NCBI GenBank assembly: GCA_023662705.1
Contig: JAMPIM010000001.1
Coordinates: 114,935-148,049, forward strand
Reading direction: 5' to 3'
DNA: 33,115 nt
DNA from: Candidatus Gastranaerophilales bacterium
GTDB lineage: Bacteria > Cyanobacteriota > Vampirovibrionia > Gastranaerophilales > Gastranaerophilaceae
Under the pieces are notes generated by a model. It was given only the letters and a program-made list of their open reading frames with translations. It was not told the origin of the DNA and searched no databases. Below are positions 1 through 8,028 of this stretch, piece by piece. Position numbers and translations under genes: made by a program. Position 1 is the first letter of the stretch. Each line of letters starts with the position of its first letter.

Positions 1-115
1 TAACCTCATAGGCAATTTCCACATACCCCTCACAGTAGGCTCTGCCCCTCGCTAAGCGCTCGAGTCGAGAGATTCGCTACGTCCCCGGGGAGTACGGCAT
101 GGTGATTGTAACACA
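1..115. other. GC-rich edge fragment, unassigned
   Basis: This stretch is clearly richer in G and C than the AT-rich DNA that follows it, and the change is abrupt near position 115. On the minus strand one frame stays open from about 80 to the window edge and reads like protein (it includes CEGYVEIAYEV), but a stop codon lies just upstream and no start with a well-placed ribosome binding site is visible. It does not resemble a tRNA, 5S rRNA, SRP RNA, tmRNA or RNase P RNA that I can recognise. It may be the start of a minus-strand gene, an RNA gene or a foreign fragment that continues outside the window. Confidence 0.3.
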
Positions 116-146
116 AAATAAATATCTTTTCAAATTGTTCTTAAAG

Positions 147-155
147 TGATATTAT
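147..155 (+). promoter_or_regulatory. Extended -10 promoter of the glutamate synthase operon
   Basis: TGaTATTAT is an extended -10 element ending 7 nt before the ATG at 163. A transcript starting the usual 6-7 nt downstream would begin at or next to the start codon, so the mRNA would be leaderless. No Shine-Dalgarno lies in front of the ATG, and the start is fixed by the Met-Cys needed for the glutaminase nucleophile. No convincing -35 is seen. Confidence 0.5.
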
Positions 156-162
156 ATTATTT

Positions 163-1269
163 ATGTGTAGAATTGGGGCTATAAAATCTAAAAACAAACT
201 TCATCCGTCAATCGCGCTAAAACTTATGCGCAGTCAGCAAAAGGGTCACGATGATTCGGGATTCGCTTTTGTAATGCAGGATATGGGAGGATTATTCGAA
301 AACTATAAGGATTTACCGCTTCTTTCAATGGCAGCTACTGTTGAAGGAACACGTCTTGCAGAAGATATTCTAAGAGAACTCGGATTCTCCCGTGTAATGC
401 AGTGGACTCCTGATATTAATCACAAAAAAGGATTAAAGATTGATGCAATGCCTAATTATGTCTTCGAGGTTTTGCAATATCCAAAAAGTTTTACACACGC
501 TACAAAAGAAGAAAAAGAAGAACTTCTTATTGATACAGCTATCCGTTTGAGAAAAGTTCTTGAAGAAACACATTCCGGATTCATCTACTCGTTTTGGCCT
601 GATACTCTTACTCTAAAAGAAATCGGAAGCCCGAAAGATATCGGAACATACTTCAATCTGTGGCAGGAAAATTCCGATTTAACAGCGCATATCATTACTG
701 CACAATGCAGACAGAACACAAATTATGACATCGTAAGATATGCAGCTCACCCGTTTTTCTTAGAAGGCTACACCGCACTTGTTAACGGTGAAAACACATT
801 CTACGAGAAAAATAAATTCTATCAGATGAGTCTTTACAAAGGCTATATGGGTTTTGAATCAGATTCACAATGTCTGCTTTATACATTACATTATATTCAT
901 AAGATTCTAAAATGGCCGATTCAATATTTCAAACATACAGTAACACCATTATCTTATGATGAAATTATAAAGCGTCCTGACAGTGAAATTTTATTGAGAG
1001 TAAAAGCTTCTCTTGCCAATCTTGAAATAAACGGCCCGAATACAATGCTGGCAGTTACTCCTGATAAAGAATTAATGTGCATTTGTGACTCAAAAAAACT
1101 AAGACCAATTGTAATCGGAAGAGATGAAAATACAGTTATTATGACATCGGAAGTTTGCGGGATAAATGATTTGTTACCTGAACGCGATTTAACAAAAGAT
1201 ATTTACCCGAACGAGCACGAAACAATTTTAGTTAAGGATGATTTGACGATAGAAAGATGGCAGCAATAA
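163..1269 (+). CDS. Glutamate synthase, glutaminase-domain subunit (archaeal-type split alpha subunit, domain 1)
   Basis: Probably releases ammonia from glutamine for the synthase encoded by the next two genes. The protein (368 aa) begins Met-Cys-Arg-Ile-Gly, so Met removal would expose the N-terminal Cys nucleophile of a class II (Ntn) glutamine amidotransferase; this also fixes the start codon. In ordinary glutamate synthases this domain, the FMN domain and the GXGXG domain are one chain of about 1500 residues; here they are three consecutive genes, as in many archaea and some anaerobes. The stop overlaps the next gene by 13 nt, which implies translational coupling. The domain diverges from the usual MCGI start, so the assignment leans partly on its neighbours. 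Confidence 0.8.
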   Translation: MCRIGAIKSKNKLHPSIALKLMRSQQKGHDDSGFAFVMQDMGGLFENYKDLPLLSMAATVEGTRLAEDILRELGFSRVMQWTPDINHKKGLKIDAMPNYVFEVLQYPKSFTHATKEEKEELLIDTAIRLRKVLEETHSGFIYSFWPDTLTLKEIGSPKDIGTYFNLWQENSDLTAHIITAQCRQNTNYDIVRYAAHPFFLEGYTALVNGENTFYEKNKFYQMSLYKGYMGFESDSQCLLYTLHYIHKILKWPIQYFKHTVTPLSYDEIIKRPDSEILLRVKASLANLEINGPNTMLAVTPDKELMCICDSKKLRPIVIGRDENTVIMTSEVCGINDLLPERDLTKDIYPNEHETILVKDDLTIERWQQ

Positions 1270-2885
1270 AAATAAACGAATTACATAAAGACGAATTACC
1301 TTGGATAATCGAATATGATGAATCCAAATGTATCCAATGCGGGAAATGTACGGCAGTATGCTCCTTTGGTGCAATCAAACCTGCCGTTGAAACAAGAAAA
1401 ACTTCAAACAGTATTACCGAAAGAGGCAAGTGTGAAAAAGTTCTTGTTATTGAACAAAATGTATCCTTAGAAAACTACTGCCGCGGATGCGGAATGTGCT
1501 CCCGTGTCTGCCCTAACGGAGCTATAAAAGCCGTAAGAAACAAAGATGACAAGTATTCCGTTGCATACAGAGCACAAAAAGCCGATTCATTTAAAAAGGG
1601 CGGACGTTCAAACCTTAATACAGAAGGTCGAACTTTAGACAAAATAAAAATCGGAAGAATTTCCCAGATGACCGACCCGTCACTTGACGCTCAGCGCCAT
1701 ACATTTGAGCTAAGAACCCCTTTTGGAAGAGTACTTTCTCCAGAAAAACTCAATTTTGAGATAAAAGACGAAAAACTTAATCAAACAAAACCGCTCCCGC
1801 CAAACAGATGGATTTATCCGATAATTTTCGGTGATATGTCAATCGGTGCAGTTTCCTGGAGAATGTGGGAAGCAATGGCAATTGCAACGGCTTATCTTAA
1901 TGAAGTATGCGGAATCCCTATCCGTATGTGTACGGGTGAAGGCGGAATACCTACATCATTACTTAAATCACGTTATTTGAAATATATGATTCTTCAAATT
2001 GCCTCAGGTCACTTTGGCTGGAACAGAATCATTAAAACCATGCCGGAAATGACCGAAGACCCTGCCGGAATCCTGATTAAAATCGGCCAAGGTGCAAAAC
2101 CGGGAGATGGCGGACTACTAATGGCAAGTAAAGTTACACGCTATGTTCAGGAAATCAGAGGAGTTCCAAAGGCTGATTTACTCTCACCGCCAACACATCA
2201 AGGACTTTATTCTATTGAAGAAAGCGTTCAAAAAATGTTTCTTTCAATGAATGCTGCATTCAATTTCCAAGTCCCTGTTGCAATAAAAGTTGCAGCATCA
2301 GTTACAAGCGTTTCTGTTTACAACAACCTCTTAAGAGACCCTTATAACATTGTAGGCGGATTCTTCTTAGACGGCTTAGCTGGCGGGACAGGTGCTGCTC
2401 ATGAAATTTCATTAAACCACACAGGTCATACAATTACATCAAAACTTCGTGACTGCTACTTAGCAGCCGTACATCAAGGACGACAAGGAGAAATTCCTTT
2501 ATTTGCAGGCGGCGGTTTAGGTCAGACCGGAAGCTTTGCAGCAGACGCGTTCAAACTCATTTGTCTCGGTGCGAACGGCGTATTCACAGGAAGAATGCTG
2601 CTTGAAATTGCAGGCTGTGTAGGAAACGATATCGGCAAATGTAATGCCTGCAACACAGGGAAATGCCCTGCGGGACTTACAACACAAGACCCAAATCTGG
2701 TTAAAAGGCTTGATGTCGATAAAGTTGCAGAAAATCTGGTTAACTATATCTTAGCAACAGATATGGAACTCAAAAAACTAATGGCGCCAATCGGCTGCTC
2801 AACATTGCCTATCGGACGTTCAGACGCTCTAATCACAGTAGATAAACATATTTCAAACAGATTGGATATTCAATATGCCTGCTAG
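1257..2885 (+). CDS. gltB: Glutamate synthase, ferredoxin plus FMN/Fe-S synthase subunit (domain 2)
   Basis: Catalyses reductive transfer of ammonia to 2-oxoglutarate to form glutamate in the cytoplasm. Two [4Fe-4S] ferredoxin motifs lie at the N-terminus (Cys25/28/31/35 and Cys75/78/81/85), followed by a TIM-barrel FMN-binding glutamate synthase domain (about 150-530) with typical glycine-rich stretches such as GGGLGQTGSFAADA. A Cys cluster at 454, 462, 465 and 470 (ending CPAGLTTQDP) corresponds to the Fe-S cluster site of the family. The length of 542 aa suits the split archaeal-type enzyme. The built-in ferredoxins suggest that electrons arrive from reduced ferredoxin or a separate reductase; no NADPH-dependent small subunit (gltD) is in the window. 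It overlaps both neighbours by 11-13 nt, so the three genes form one operon. Confidence 0.92.
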   Translation: MAAIKINELHKDELPWIIEYDESKCIQCGKCTAVCSFGAIKPAVETRKTSNSITERGKCEKVLVIEQNVSLENYCRGCGMCSRVCPNGAIKAVRNKDDKYSVAYRAQKADSFKKGGRSNLNTEGRTLDKIKIGRISQMTDPSLDAQRHTFELRTPFGRVLSPEKLNFEIKDEKLNQTKPLPPNRWIYPIIFGDMSIGAVSWRMWEAMAIATAYLNEVCGIPIRMCTGEGGIPTSLLKSRYLKYMILQIASGHFGWNRIIKTMPEMTEDPAGILIKIGQGAKPGDGGLLMASKVTRYVQEIRGVPKADLLSPPTHQGLYSIEESVQKMFLSMNAAFNFQVPVAIKVAASVTSVSVYNNLLRDPYNIVGGFFLDGLAGGTGAAHEISLNHTGHTITSKLRDCYLAAVHQGRQGEIPLFAGGGLGQTGSFAADAFKLICLGANGVFTGRMLLEIAGCVGNDIGKCNACNTGKCPAGLTTQDPNLVKRLDVDKVAENLVNYILATDMELKKLMAPIGCSTLPIGRSDALITVDKHISNRLDIQYAC

Positions 2886-3918
2886 TAAATTTATCATCAA
2901 AACCTTAATAAACGATGTAAGAATGTCAACTCAAGAACTTCTTCAATTAATCACCACAAAAATCGAAGAAGGAGTAAATGAGTTTGAAATTGAAGCCTGC
3001 GGTCAACATAATATAGGAATCGGCGGTAAGTATAAAAATAACAACCTGCTTTTCCATGTCACAAACCCCGGACAAAGAGTCGGTGCAATGGGAATGGAAG
3101 GTACAACAATCATCGTCGACGGTTCAGCTCCCGCAGATATCGGCTGGCTTAATTCAGGTGCGAAAATTGTTGTAAAAGGCGATGCAGGTGATACAGCCGC
3201 TCACTGTGCTGCAGGAGGAAAGATTTACGTCGGAGGCAGAGTCGGAACCCGCTCAGGAGCTCTGATGAAACACGACCCGAAATTTGAACAGCCTGAATTC
3301 TGGGTGCTAAAAAATACAGGCTCATTTAGTTTTGAATTTATGGGCGGAGGAAGAGCCGTTATCTGCGGATATGATTCGGAAGATTTGCCATCTGTTTTGG
3401 GAAATCGTTCCTGCGTGGGAATGGTTGGCGGAACAGTTTATGTTCGAGGAAAAATTGAAGGTATCGCAAGCTGCGTTGAAACCAAAAAACTTGATAAATT
3501 TGATAAAGATTTTCTTAAATCAGGAATGAGCGATTTCTTAAAAGAAATAGAAAGACCTGAACTACTTCAAGAACTATTGGATTTTTCAAAATGGATTAAA
3601 CTGGTTCCTCTTGCTCAAAAAACAAAAACAGAACGAATCTCCATCAAAGAATTCAAACAAAAAGAATGGTTTGCTGACGGACTCTTTGGAGATTTAATAG
3701 AAGATAATGGAGATTTATTCAATCTTGCACAATCAGGTGAGGCAAGATTAAGAAAACCTGAATGGAATAAAGAACTCTGCATAGGATGTAATCTTTGCAC
3801 AAATAACTGTCCGCAAAAAGCAATTGCCGAAAACTATTCGGTCAAAGAAGAACGCTGTATCGGATGCGGTATTTGTTCTGCTGTATGCCCTAAAAAAGCT
3901 TGGCAAATGATTAAATAA
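2875..3918 (+). CDS. Glutamate synthase, GXGXG-domain subunit with C-terminal 2x[4Fe-4S] ferredoxin (domain 3)
   Basis: This is the structural C-terminal domain of the glutamate synthase alpha chain as a separate 347-aa protein. Residues about 20-230 form the right-handed beta-helix with repeated G-x-x-G-x-x-x-G patterns (for example IGIGGKYKNN and GGKIYVGGRVG). The C-terminus carries two ferredoxin motifs, Cys302/305/308/312 and Cys328/331/334/338, which probably extend the electron path to the FMN subunit. The ATG overlaps the end of the previous gene by 11 nt. A strong terminator follows directly, closing the operon. A ferredoxin fused at the end of domain 3 adds to the two in domain 2, giving four Fe-S clusters outside the catalytic domain. 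Confidence 0.88.
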   Translation: MPASKFIIKTLINDVRMSTQELLQLITTKIEEGVNEFEIEACGQHNIGIGGKYKNNNLLFHVTNPGQRVGAMGMEGTTIIVDGSAPADIGWLNSGAKIVVKGDAGDTAAHCAAGGKIYVGGRVGTRSGALMKHDPKFEQPEFWVLKNTGSFSFEFMGGGRAVICGYDSEDLPSVLGNRSCVGMVGGTVYVRGKIEGIASCVETKKLDKFDKDFLKSGMSDFLKEIERPELLQELLDFSKWIKLVPLAQKTKTERISIKEFKQKEWFADGLFGDLIEDNGDLFNLAQSGEARLRKPEWNKELCIGCNLCTNNCPQKAIAENYSVKEERCIGCGICSAVCPKKAWQMIK

Positions 3919-3950
3919 AAAAAGCGGACTTTTTCGAGTCCGCTTTTTTT
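3917..3950. terminator. Bidirectional intrinsic terminator
   Basis: A 10-bp stem (3921-3930 with 3937-3946, core AGCGGACT/AGTCCGCT) with a 6-nt loop is flanked by A and T runs on both sides. It can end the glutamate synthase operon on the plus strand and the exoprotein gene on the minus strand. Confidence 0.9.
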
Positions 3951-3964
3951 ATTTTTTATCTTTC

Positions 3965-5971
3965 TTAGTTGCTTGGAGTGAATGCTCTAACAACTGTTAC
4001 TGATCCGTCTACGTTCTTACGAACACCTGTATCGATTTCTTCATCTAAGTCTGCCGCGAATGCTATTGGAGTTGCGATATTTGTATTGATAGCGTCACCG
4101 ATTTGGTCTCTTTCGTAGCCTTTTAGAACTTTAACGTTATCATCATCATCTGGAGTTGGAATAGGATCGTCTGGATCGACTGGTGGTGTTGGAGGATCAA
4201 CAGGATCTTTATCAGGACCTACAAGGTATGTATTTTGTCCGATGATTTGAGTACCGTCGTTGTGACCGCCTTTTCCATCTGTATTTTCGTATGTAATTTT
4301 ATCGTTTGGATTGATTGTTACAACTTTATCAGTTTTGATATCTGTGTATTTCAAAGTATAATCTCTTTCAGGGAATTCTACTTTTAATTTCTTAGTTTCT
4401 CCGCCAACTTCAATTTGAGTTGCGTGAACATCATCTGCTAAAGTAATGTCATTTTTATTTGATGTAAGTTTAACCTTTTCAGCATTTACGTGATTTACAT
4501 TCATATTACCTTCAGATTTGATAAATGCATAGTCAGTTTGAACTTTATTTACATTGCCGCCTGCAATATTCAAGTATGTATAATCACCGGTTCCTTTAGT
4601 AGGAATTGGCATATAATTTTCCATTGTATCAACAATTGCCTGTTCATCAGTCAAACCGCCGATATAATGTTTTGCAGTGAATTCATAATTATCAGCTGTA
4701 ATTGTTGCTTTTCCGTCAGAAATAATGTTCAAACCTGCATCCATTTTTACATTTTTAGCTGATGTATTAACAGTAACTGCAATTGTACCGTAATCTGCTT
4801 TTGCATTTAAGTCGCCGCCAACTGTTAAGCTGCCTTCTTTTCTCAAATCAGATGGTGTATCTGTATCTTTATCTGTATTGTAGCCGCCGATATGAATGTT
4901 ATGAGCAGAATTGATATTCATATTTCCTGCAACTTTTGTATCACCAACTACGTGAATAAAGTGTTTAACACCTTCGTTAGTTTTTACTGTTGTTGTTAAG
5001 TTTGCGTCTTTACCAACTTCAACATTGTTAACTTCCAAGAAACCTCCTGAGTTAGACATATTCAAGTTACCGTCAACTTTAGCATTTCTCAAATAAGAAA
5101 CTCTGCCGTCGTTAGCTACATTAGCATCGCCTTTGATATGAAGCTGCTCGCCTTTGTTAGAGTAGTTAAGAGCAACATTACCGTCAGAAACGATATCTAA
5201 ATTACCGTTGATTTCACCACCGTTAACAATTTTAACGATATCTTTATCAGCTACGATATAAACATTACCGTTAACTGAAACTGATTCTAGTCTTACTGCT
5301 GTATGACGTTCATTCTGGCTTGTATTTGGGTTAACAAGGAAATTTTGACCGTCAGCTGTAACTAATTTTAAACCTTTAGTTGTACCTAAAACTGATTTAA
5401 TAATATCAATTGAAGGTGCTGTAATATTGAATTCACCGCCAACTGAGAAATCAGAGTTTCTGATTGTAATTCCGTTTATAGCTTCTTGATTAAGCCCCTG
5501 AATATTGATTTTGCCATCAACAAAGCTTGCACCTAAAGCCTGAGTTGTTAACATTACATCGCCTGCTGTTGAAAAGCTTGCGCCATCAAATAACATACCG
5601 TTAGGGTTTGAAATGATTACTTTTGAAACCCCGCCTGAAGTACTAATTGTACCATATACTTGAGACATTCCATTTGTAACTGTATTTAAAACAGTTGCAT
5701 TAGCGCCTTCTGAGCCATTAAAGTTTACGCTTTGACCATTACCAACATTGAATTTGCCCCATATAATGTGAGCATCACCGCCAACATTAATATTTGCGTT
5801 GTTACCATCTGTTGTAAAGCCGTTATAAGCACCGTGGTGTCCGGTAATATCTGCACCGCCTGCACCATTGTCATTTAAAACACCGCCTGTCATATTTGCT
5901 GAAGCAATTTGCATTGATGCAAACACTGTACATAGCGCAATTGCTGATAATTTTTTAGCGAAATTTTTCAT
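3965..5971 (-). CDS. TPS-domain (filamentous haemagglutinin-like) secreted exoprotein
   Basis: Likely a surface or secreted adhesin of the two-partner secretion class. A Sec signal peptide (about 1-25, ending ASA) is followed by a TPS domain (about 26-200) with the family hallmark NPNGMLF and an upstream WGKFNVG segment, then repeated short beta-helix-type strands (about 200-540; GNLDIVSDGN, GDLNAKAD). A Pro/Asp-rich linker near residue 600 (PPTPPVDPDDPIPTP) precedes a short tail without an obvious membrane anchor. At 668 aa it is short for this class. No TpsB/ShlB-type outer-membrane transporter is present in the window, so its exporter must be elsewhere or the protein uses another route. 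The ATG is preceded by a GAGG ribosome binding site; transcription ends at the terminator at 3917-3950. Confidence 0.8.
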   Translation of the reverse strand: MKNFAKKLSAIALCTVFASMQIASANMTGGVLNDNGAGGADITGHHGAYNGFTTDGNNANINVGGDAHIIWGKFNVGNGQSVNFNGSEGANATVLNTVTNGMSQVYGTISTSGGVSKVIISNPNGMLFDGASFSTAGDVMLTTQALGASFVDGKINIQGLNQEAINGITIRNSDFSVGGEFNITAPSIDIIKSVLGTTKGLKLVTADGQNFLVNPNTSQNERHTAVRLESVSVNGNVYIVADKDIVKIVNGGEINGNLDIVSDGNVALNYSNKGEQLHIKGDANVANDGRVSYLRNAKVDGNLNMSNSGGFLEVNNVEVGKDANLTTTVKTNEGVKHFIHVVGDTKVAGNMNINSAHNIHIGGYNTDKDTDTPSDLRKEGSLTVGGDLNAKADYGTIAVTVNTSAKNVKMDAGLNIISDGKATITADNYEFTAKHYIGGLTDEQAIVDTMENYMPIPTKGTGDYTYLNIAGGNVNKVQTDYAFIKSEGNMNVNHVNAEKVKLTSNKNDITLADDVHATQIEVGGETKKLKVEFPERDYTLKYTDIKTDKVVTINPNDKITYENTDGKGGHNDGTQIIGQNTYLVGPDKDPVDPPTPPVDPDDPIPTPDDDDNVKVLKGYERDQIGDAINTNIATPIAFAADLDEEIDTGVRKNVDGSVTVVRAFTPSN

Positions 5972-6097
5972 ATTAGTAAATCCTCATTTCCTATGTACTT
6001 ATATAAAGATTTCTTGGCTGCCGAAATTGCTATTTTGTAACAAAGTTTTAAGATATTTTTCACATTTATCCCTTCGGCCATGTCCAATCATACAACT

Positions 6098-6130
6098 AAA
6101 AAAGCGCAAATAAAATAATTTGCGCTTTTT
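6098..6130 (-). terminator. Intrinsic terminator of tpiA
   Basis: A 10-bp stem pairs 6101-6110 with 6119-6128 (AAAGCGCAAA/TTTGCGCTTT), loop of 8 nt, with a T run on the minus-strand side. It lies just past the tpiA stop codon. Confidence 0.8.
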
Positions 6131-6152
6131 ATGTTACATATTTAACAATTTG

Positions 6153-6944
6153 TTACACAGAAACTTTCATTGTGTTAGCAATGATTTCGTTAAAGCTGTC
6201 AGCTTTTAAGCTTGCTCCGCCAACCAAAGCTCCGTCGATGTCTGATTGAGACATTTGTTCTTCGATTGTTGAAGGTTTTACTGAACCGCCGTAAAGGATT
6301 CTGATTGAATCACCTGCTGATACTGAAGAAACTTCTTTAACAACATTTCTAATCATAGCAATTACTCTGTTAGCTTCTACGCTGTCGCAAGTTTTACCTG
6401 TGCCGATAGCCCAAATTGGTTCGTATGCGATAACTGATTTAGCAACTTCTTCTTCGCTTAAACCGTTTAAAGCAGCTCTGATTTGAGTTGCGATATGTTC
6501 GTCAGTAACACCAGCTTCTCTTTGTTCAAGAGTTTCACCACAGCAGATAATAGGAATCAAACCGCCTGCTAAGATAGCTTTAGCTTTTTTGTTAATCATT
6601 TCATCAGTTTCAGAGAAGTATTGTCTTCTTTCAGAGTGACCGATGATTACGTAAGAACATCCTGCATCAGCTAACATTTCAACAGAAATTTCACCTGTGA
6701 AAGCACCTGAGTTTTCCCAGTGGCAATTTTGACCTGCGATAGAAATTTTGTTTCCGCCGCAGCCGCAGTTGCATCTTTCTGTTTCAACAACATTAAGTGA
6801 AGTGAATACAGGAGCAATAACAACTGTAGGAAGTTGGTCAGCAGTAAAGTCTTTTGTAAAATTCTTTATTCCTTCAAATAATGCTTTTGCATCAGCTTGA
6901 AGTAAGTTCATTTTCCAGTTTCCTGCAATAATTGGTTTTCTCAT
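6153..6944 (-). CDS. tpiA: Triosephosphate isomerase
   Basis: Interconverts dihydroxyacetone phosphate and glyceraldehyde 3-phosphate in glycolysis. All key elements are present: GNWKMN with Lys11, the catalytic His103 in IIGHSERR, the catalytic Glu175 in AYEPIWAIGTGK, and the phosphate-binding YGGSVKPS near the C-terminus. At 263 aa it is slightly longer than the usual ~250; the extra residues include a small Cys-rich insertion (CNCGCGG, about 58-64) before the IAGQNCHW strand. The start is supported by a strong AAGGAG ribosome binding site and by a well-formed promoter at 6973-7001. It is transcribed alone. Confidence 0.97.
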   Translation of the reverse strand: MRKPIIAGNWKMNLLQADAKALFEGIKNFTKDFTADQLPTVVIAPVFTSLNVVETERCNCGCGGNKISIAGQNCHWENSGAFTGEISVEMLADAGCSYVIIGHSERRQYFSETDEMINKKAKAILAGGLIPIICCGETLEQREAGVTDEHIATQIRAALNGLSEEEVAKSVIAYEPIWAIGTGKTCDSVEANRVIAMIRNVVKEVSSVSAGDSIRILYGGSVKPSTIEEQMSQSDIDGALVGGASLKADSFNEIIANTMKVSV

Positions 6945-6972
6945 AATTAAATTCTCCTTTTCTTACGCGTTT

Positions 6973-7001
6973 ATTTTAAAACAAACGCACCTGTAAATCA
7001 A
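6973..7001 (-). promoter_or_regulatory. Housekeeping-type promoter for tpiA
   Basis: On the minus strand TTGATT (6996-7001) is separated by exactly 17 nt from TAAAAT (6973-6978). Transcription would begin near 6966, giving a leader of about 22 nt with the AAGGAG site. Confidence 0.65.
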
Positions 7002-7045
7002 TAAATTACCAATGTTAATTAATATAATGTGGAATAAAAAAACTT

Positions 7046-7051
7046 TATAAT
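7046..7051 (+). promoter_or_regulatory. Possible -10 element of the HdeD-like/rhodanese operon
   Basis: A perfect TATAAT lies 32 nt before the ATG at 7084, and another occurs at 7023-7028. Neither has a convincing -35 at 16-18 nt, so the exact promoter is uncertain. Confidence 0.35.
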
Positions 7052-7083
7052 GTTTTATCCTTAGATTGTAAAGGAGTAAAATT

Positions 7084-7620
7084 ATGACAGAAAAACGATT
7101 TTTGAATTTTGTTTTAATAGAAGGCATTTTGCTTTCTGTACTGGGAATTTGTATGCTTATACTTCCTAAAGTTACATCAATAACTTTCGGATTAATGATT
7201 TGTATTGGTTTGATTGTTTATGGTTTCTATAAAATCGCCCATGCAATTGTTACCAGAAACTACGAAAGACACTTTGTACTAAATATAGTTATTGGTGCGG
7301 TTCTGGCTGCATTAGGTATTGTATTATTAAGTGTTCCGCATATTAATCTTCTTATTATCACATCGCTCATAGGAATTTATTTTGTTGTAGAAAGTATTTC
7401 TAACACAGCTTTTGCCGTTCAGACAAGAAAAAATATGTCTATGTGGTGGGTAATTTTATTGATTGCAATCTTACAGTTCCTTCTTGGTTTAATTATTATT
7501 ATCGGACTACCGGGAACATCATTGTGGGTAGTAGGAATGTTCCTCGGCATTAACTTCCTCGTAGCAGGAATCGGGTTGATTGCATTCAGATTATCAAACA
7601 AATATGACTATAATACATAG
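7084..7620 (+). CDS. HdeD-like (DUF308) multi-pass membrane protein
   Basis: Integral inner-membrane protein of 178 aa made of about six hydrophobic helices arranged in pairs (for example LLSVLGICMLILP, VLAALGIVLLSVP and FLLGLIIIIGLPG). The repeated pattern of a helix ending in Leu/Val-Pro is typical of the HdeD/DUF308 family, whose E. coli member is linked to acid resistance; the function here is unknown. An AAGGAG ribosome binding site precedes the ATG. The rhodanese gene begins 11 nt downstream, so the two are probably co-transcribed, perhaps as a small stress-response unit (inference). Confidence 0.75.
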   Translation: MTEKRFLNFVLIEGILLSVLGICMLILPKVTSITFGLMICIGLIVYGFYKIAHAIVTRNYERHFVLNIVIGAVLAALGIVLLSVPHINLLIITSLIGIYFVVESISNTAFAVQTRKNMSMWWVILLIAILQFLLGLIIIIGLPGTSLWVVGMFLGINFLVAGIGLIAFRLSNKYDYNT

Positions 7621-7631
7621 GAGGCTATATA

Positions 7632-8003
7632 ATGGATAATCTTAGAAACGATACTGAAAAAGCAGAAAAATATTTTGCAAAAAAACTTGCATACACAGTA
7701 GGCCCTGTCGAATTAAAAGAACTATCAGAAGAAAACGAAGTAAAAATAATTGATGTACGCTCACGCGCGGATTACGAAGTCGGGCATATTCCAATGGCAA
7801 TCTCAATTCCTTATGATGAGTTGGAAAACCGTCTCAATGAATTAAACAAAGAAGATTTACACGTAGTCTATTGCTACAATGCATATTGCCATTTAGCAGC
7901 AAAAGCAGCTCTAATGCTTGCACAACATCAGCTTCCAGTCATGGAACTCTGCGGAGGTTTCAAAGTTTGGAGTGAAGATTTCAGGTTTGCTACTACACTT
8001 TAA
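7632..8003 (+). CDS. Single-domain rhodanese-like sulfurtransferase
   Basis: Small cytoplasmic protein (123 aa) with one rhodanese fold. The segment IIDVRSRADYEVGHIP (about 39-54) is the conserved DxRxxxxYxxGHIP motif, and the active-site loop is CYNAYCH with the predicted persulfide Cys81 and a second Cys86. The CGGFKVW motif (107-113) closes the domain. The active-site loop differs from the classic CxxGxR, so the natural substrate is uncertain; family members pass sulfur to thiols, cyanide or biosynthetic partners. A strong AGGAGG ribosome binding site overlaps the end of the preceding gene, with which it forms an operon. A hairpin overlapping the stop codon follows. Confidence 0.88.
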   Translation: MDNLRNDTEKAEKYFAKKLAYTVGPVELKELSEENEVKIIDVRSRADYEVGHIPMAISIPYDELENRLNELNKEDLHVVYCYNAYCHLAAKAALMLAQHQLPVMELCGGFKVWSEDFRFATTL

Positions 8004-8028
8004 GGGTTGATTTATTCAACCCTTTTGC
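8002..8028 (+). terminator. Intrinsic terminator after the rhodanese gene
   Basis: A 9-bp stem pairs 8002-8010 (AAGGGTTGA) with 8016-8024, loop of 5 nt, followed by a short T run. The hairpin lies inside the last codons of the convergent helicase gene. Confidence 0.6.

Noticed and set aside
4490..4762. Plus-strand frame opposite the TPS exoprotein
   Set aside because: Mirror of the real gene, no ribosome binding site, no protein-like features.
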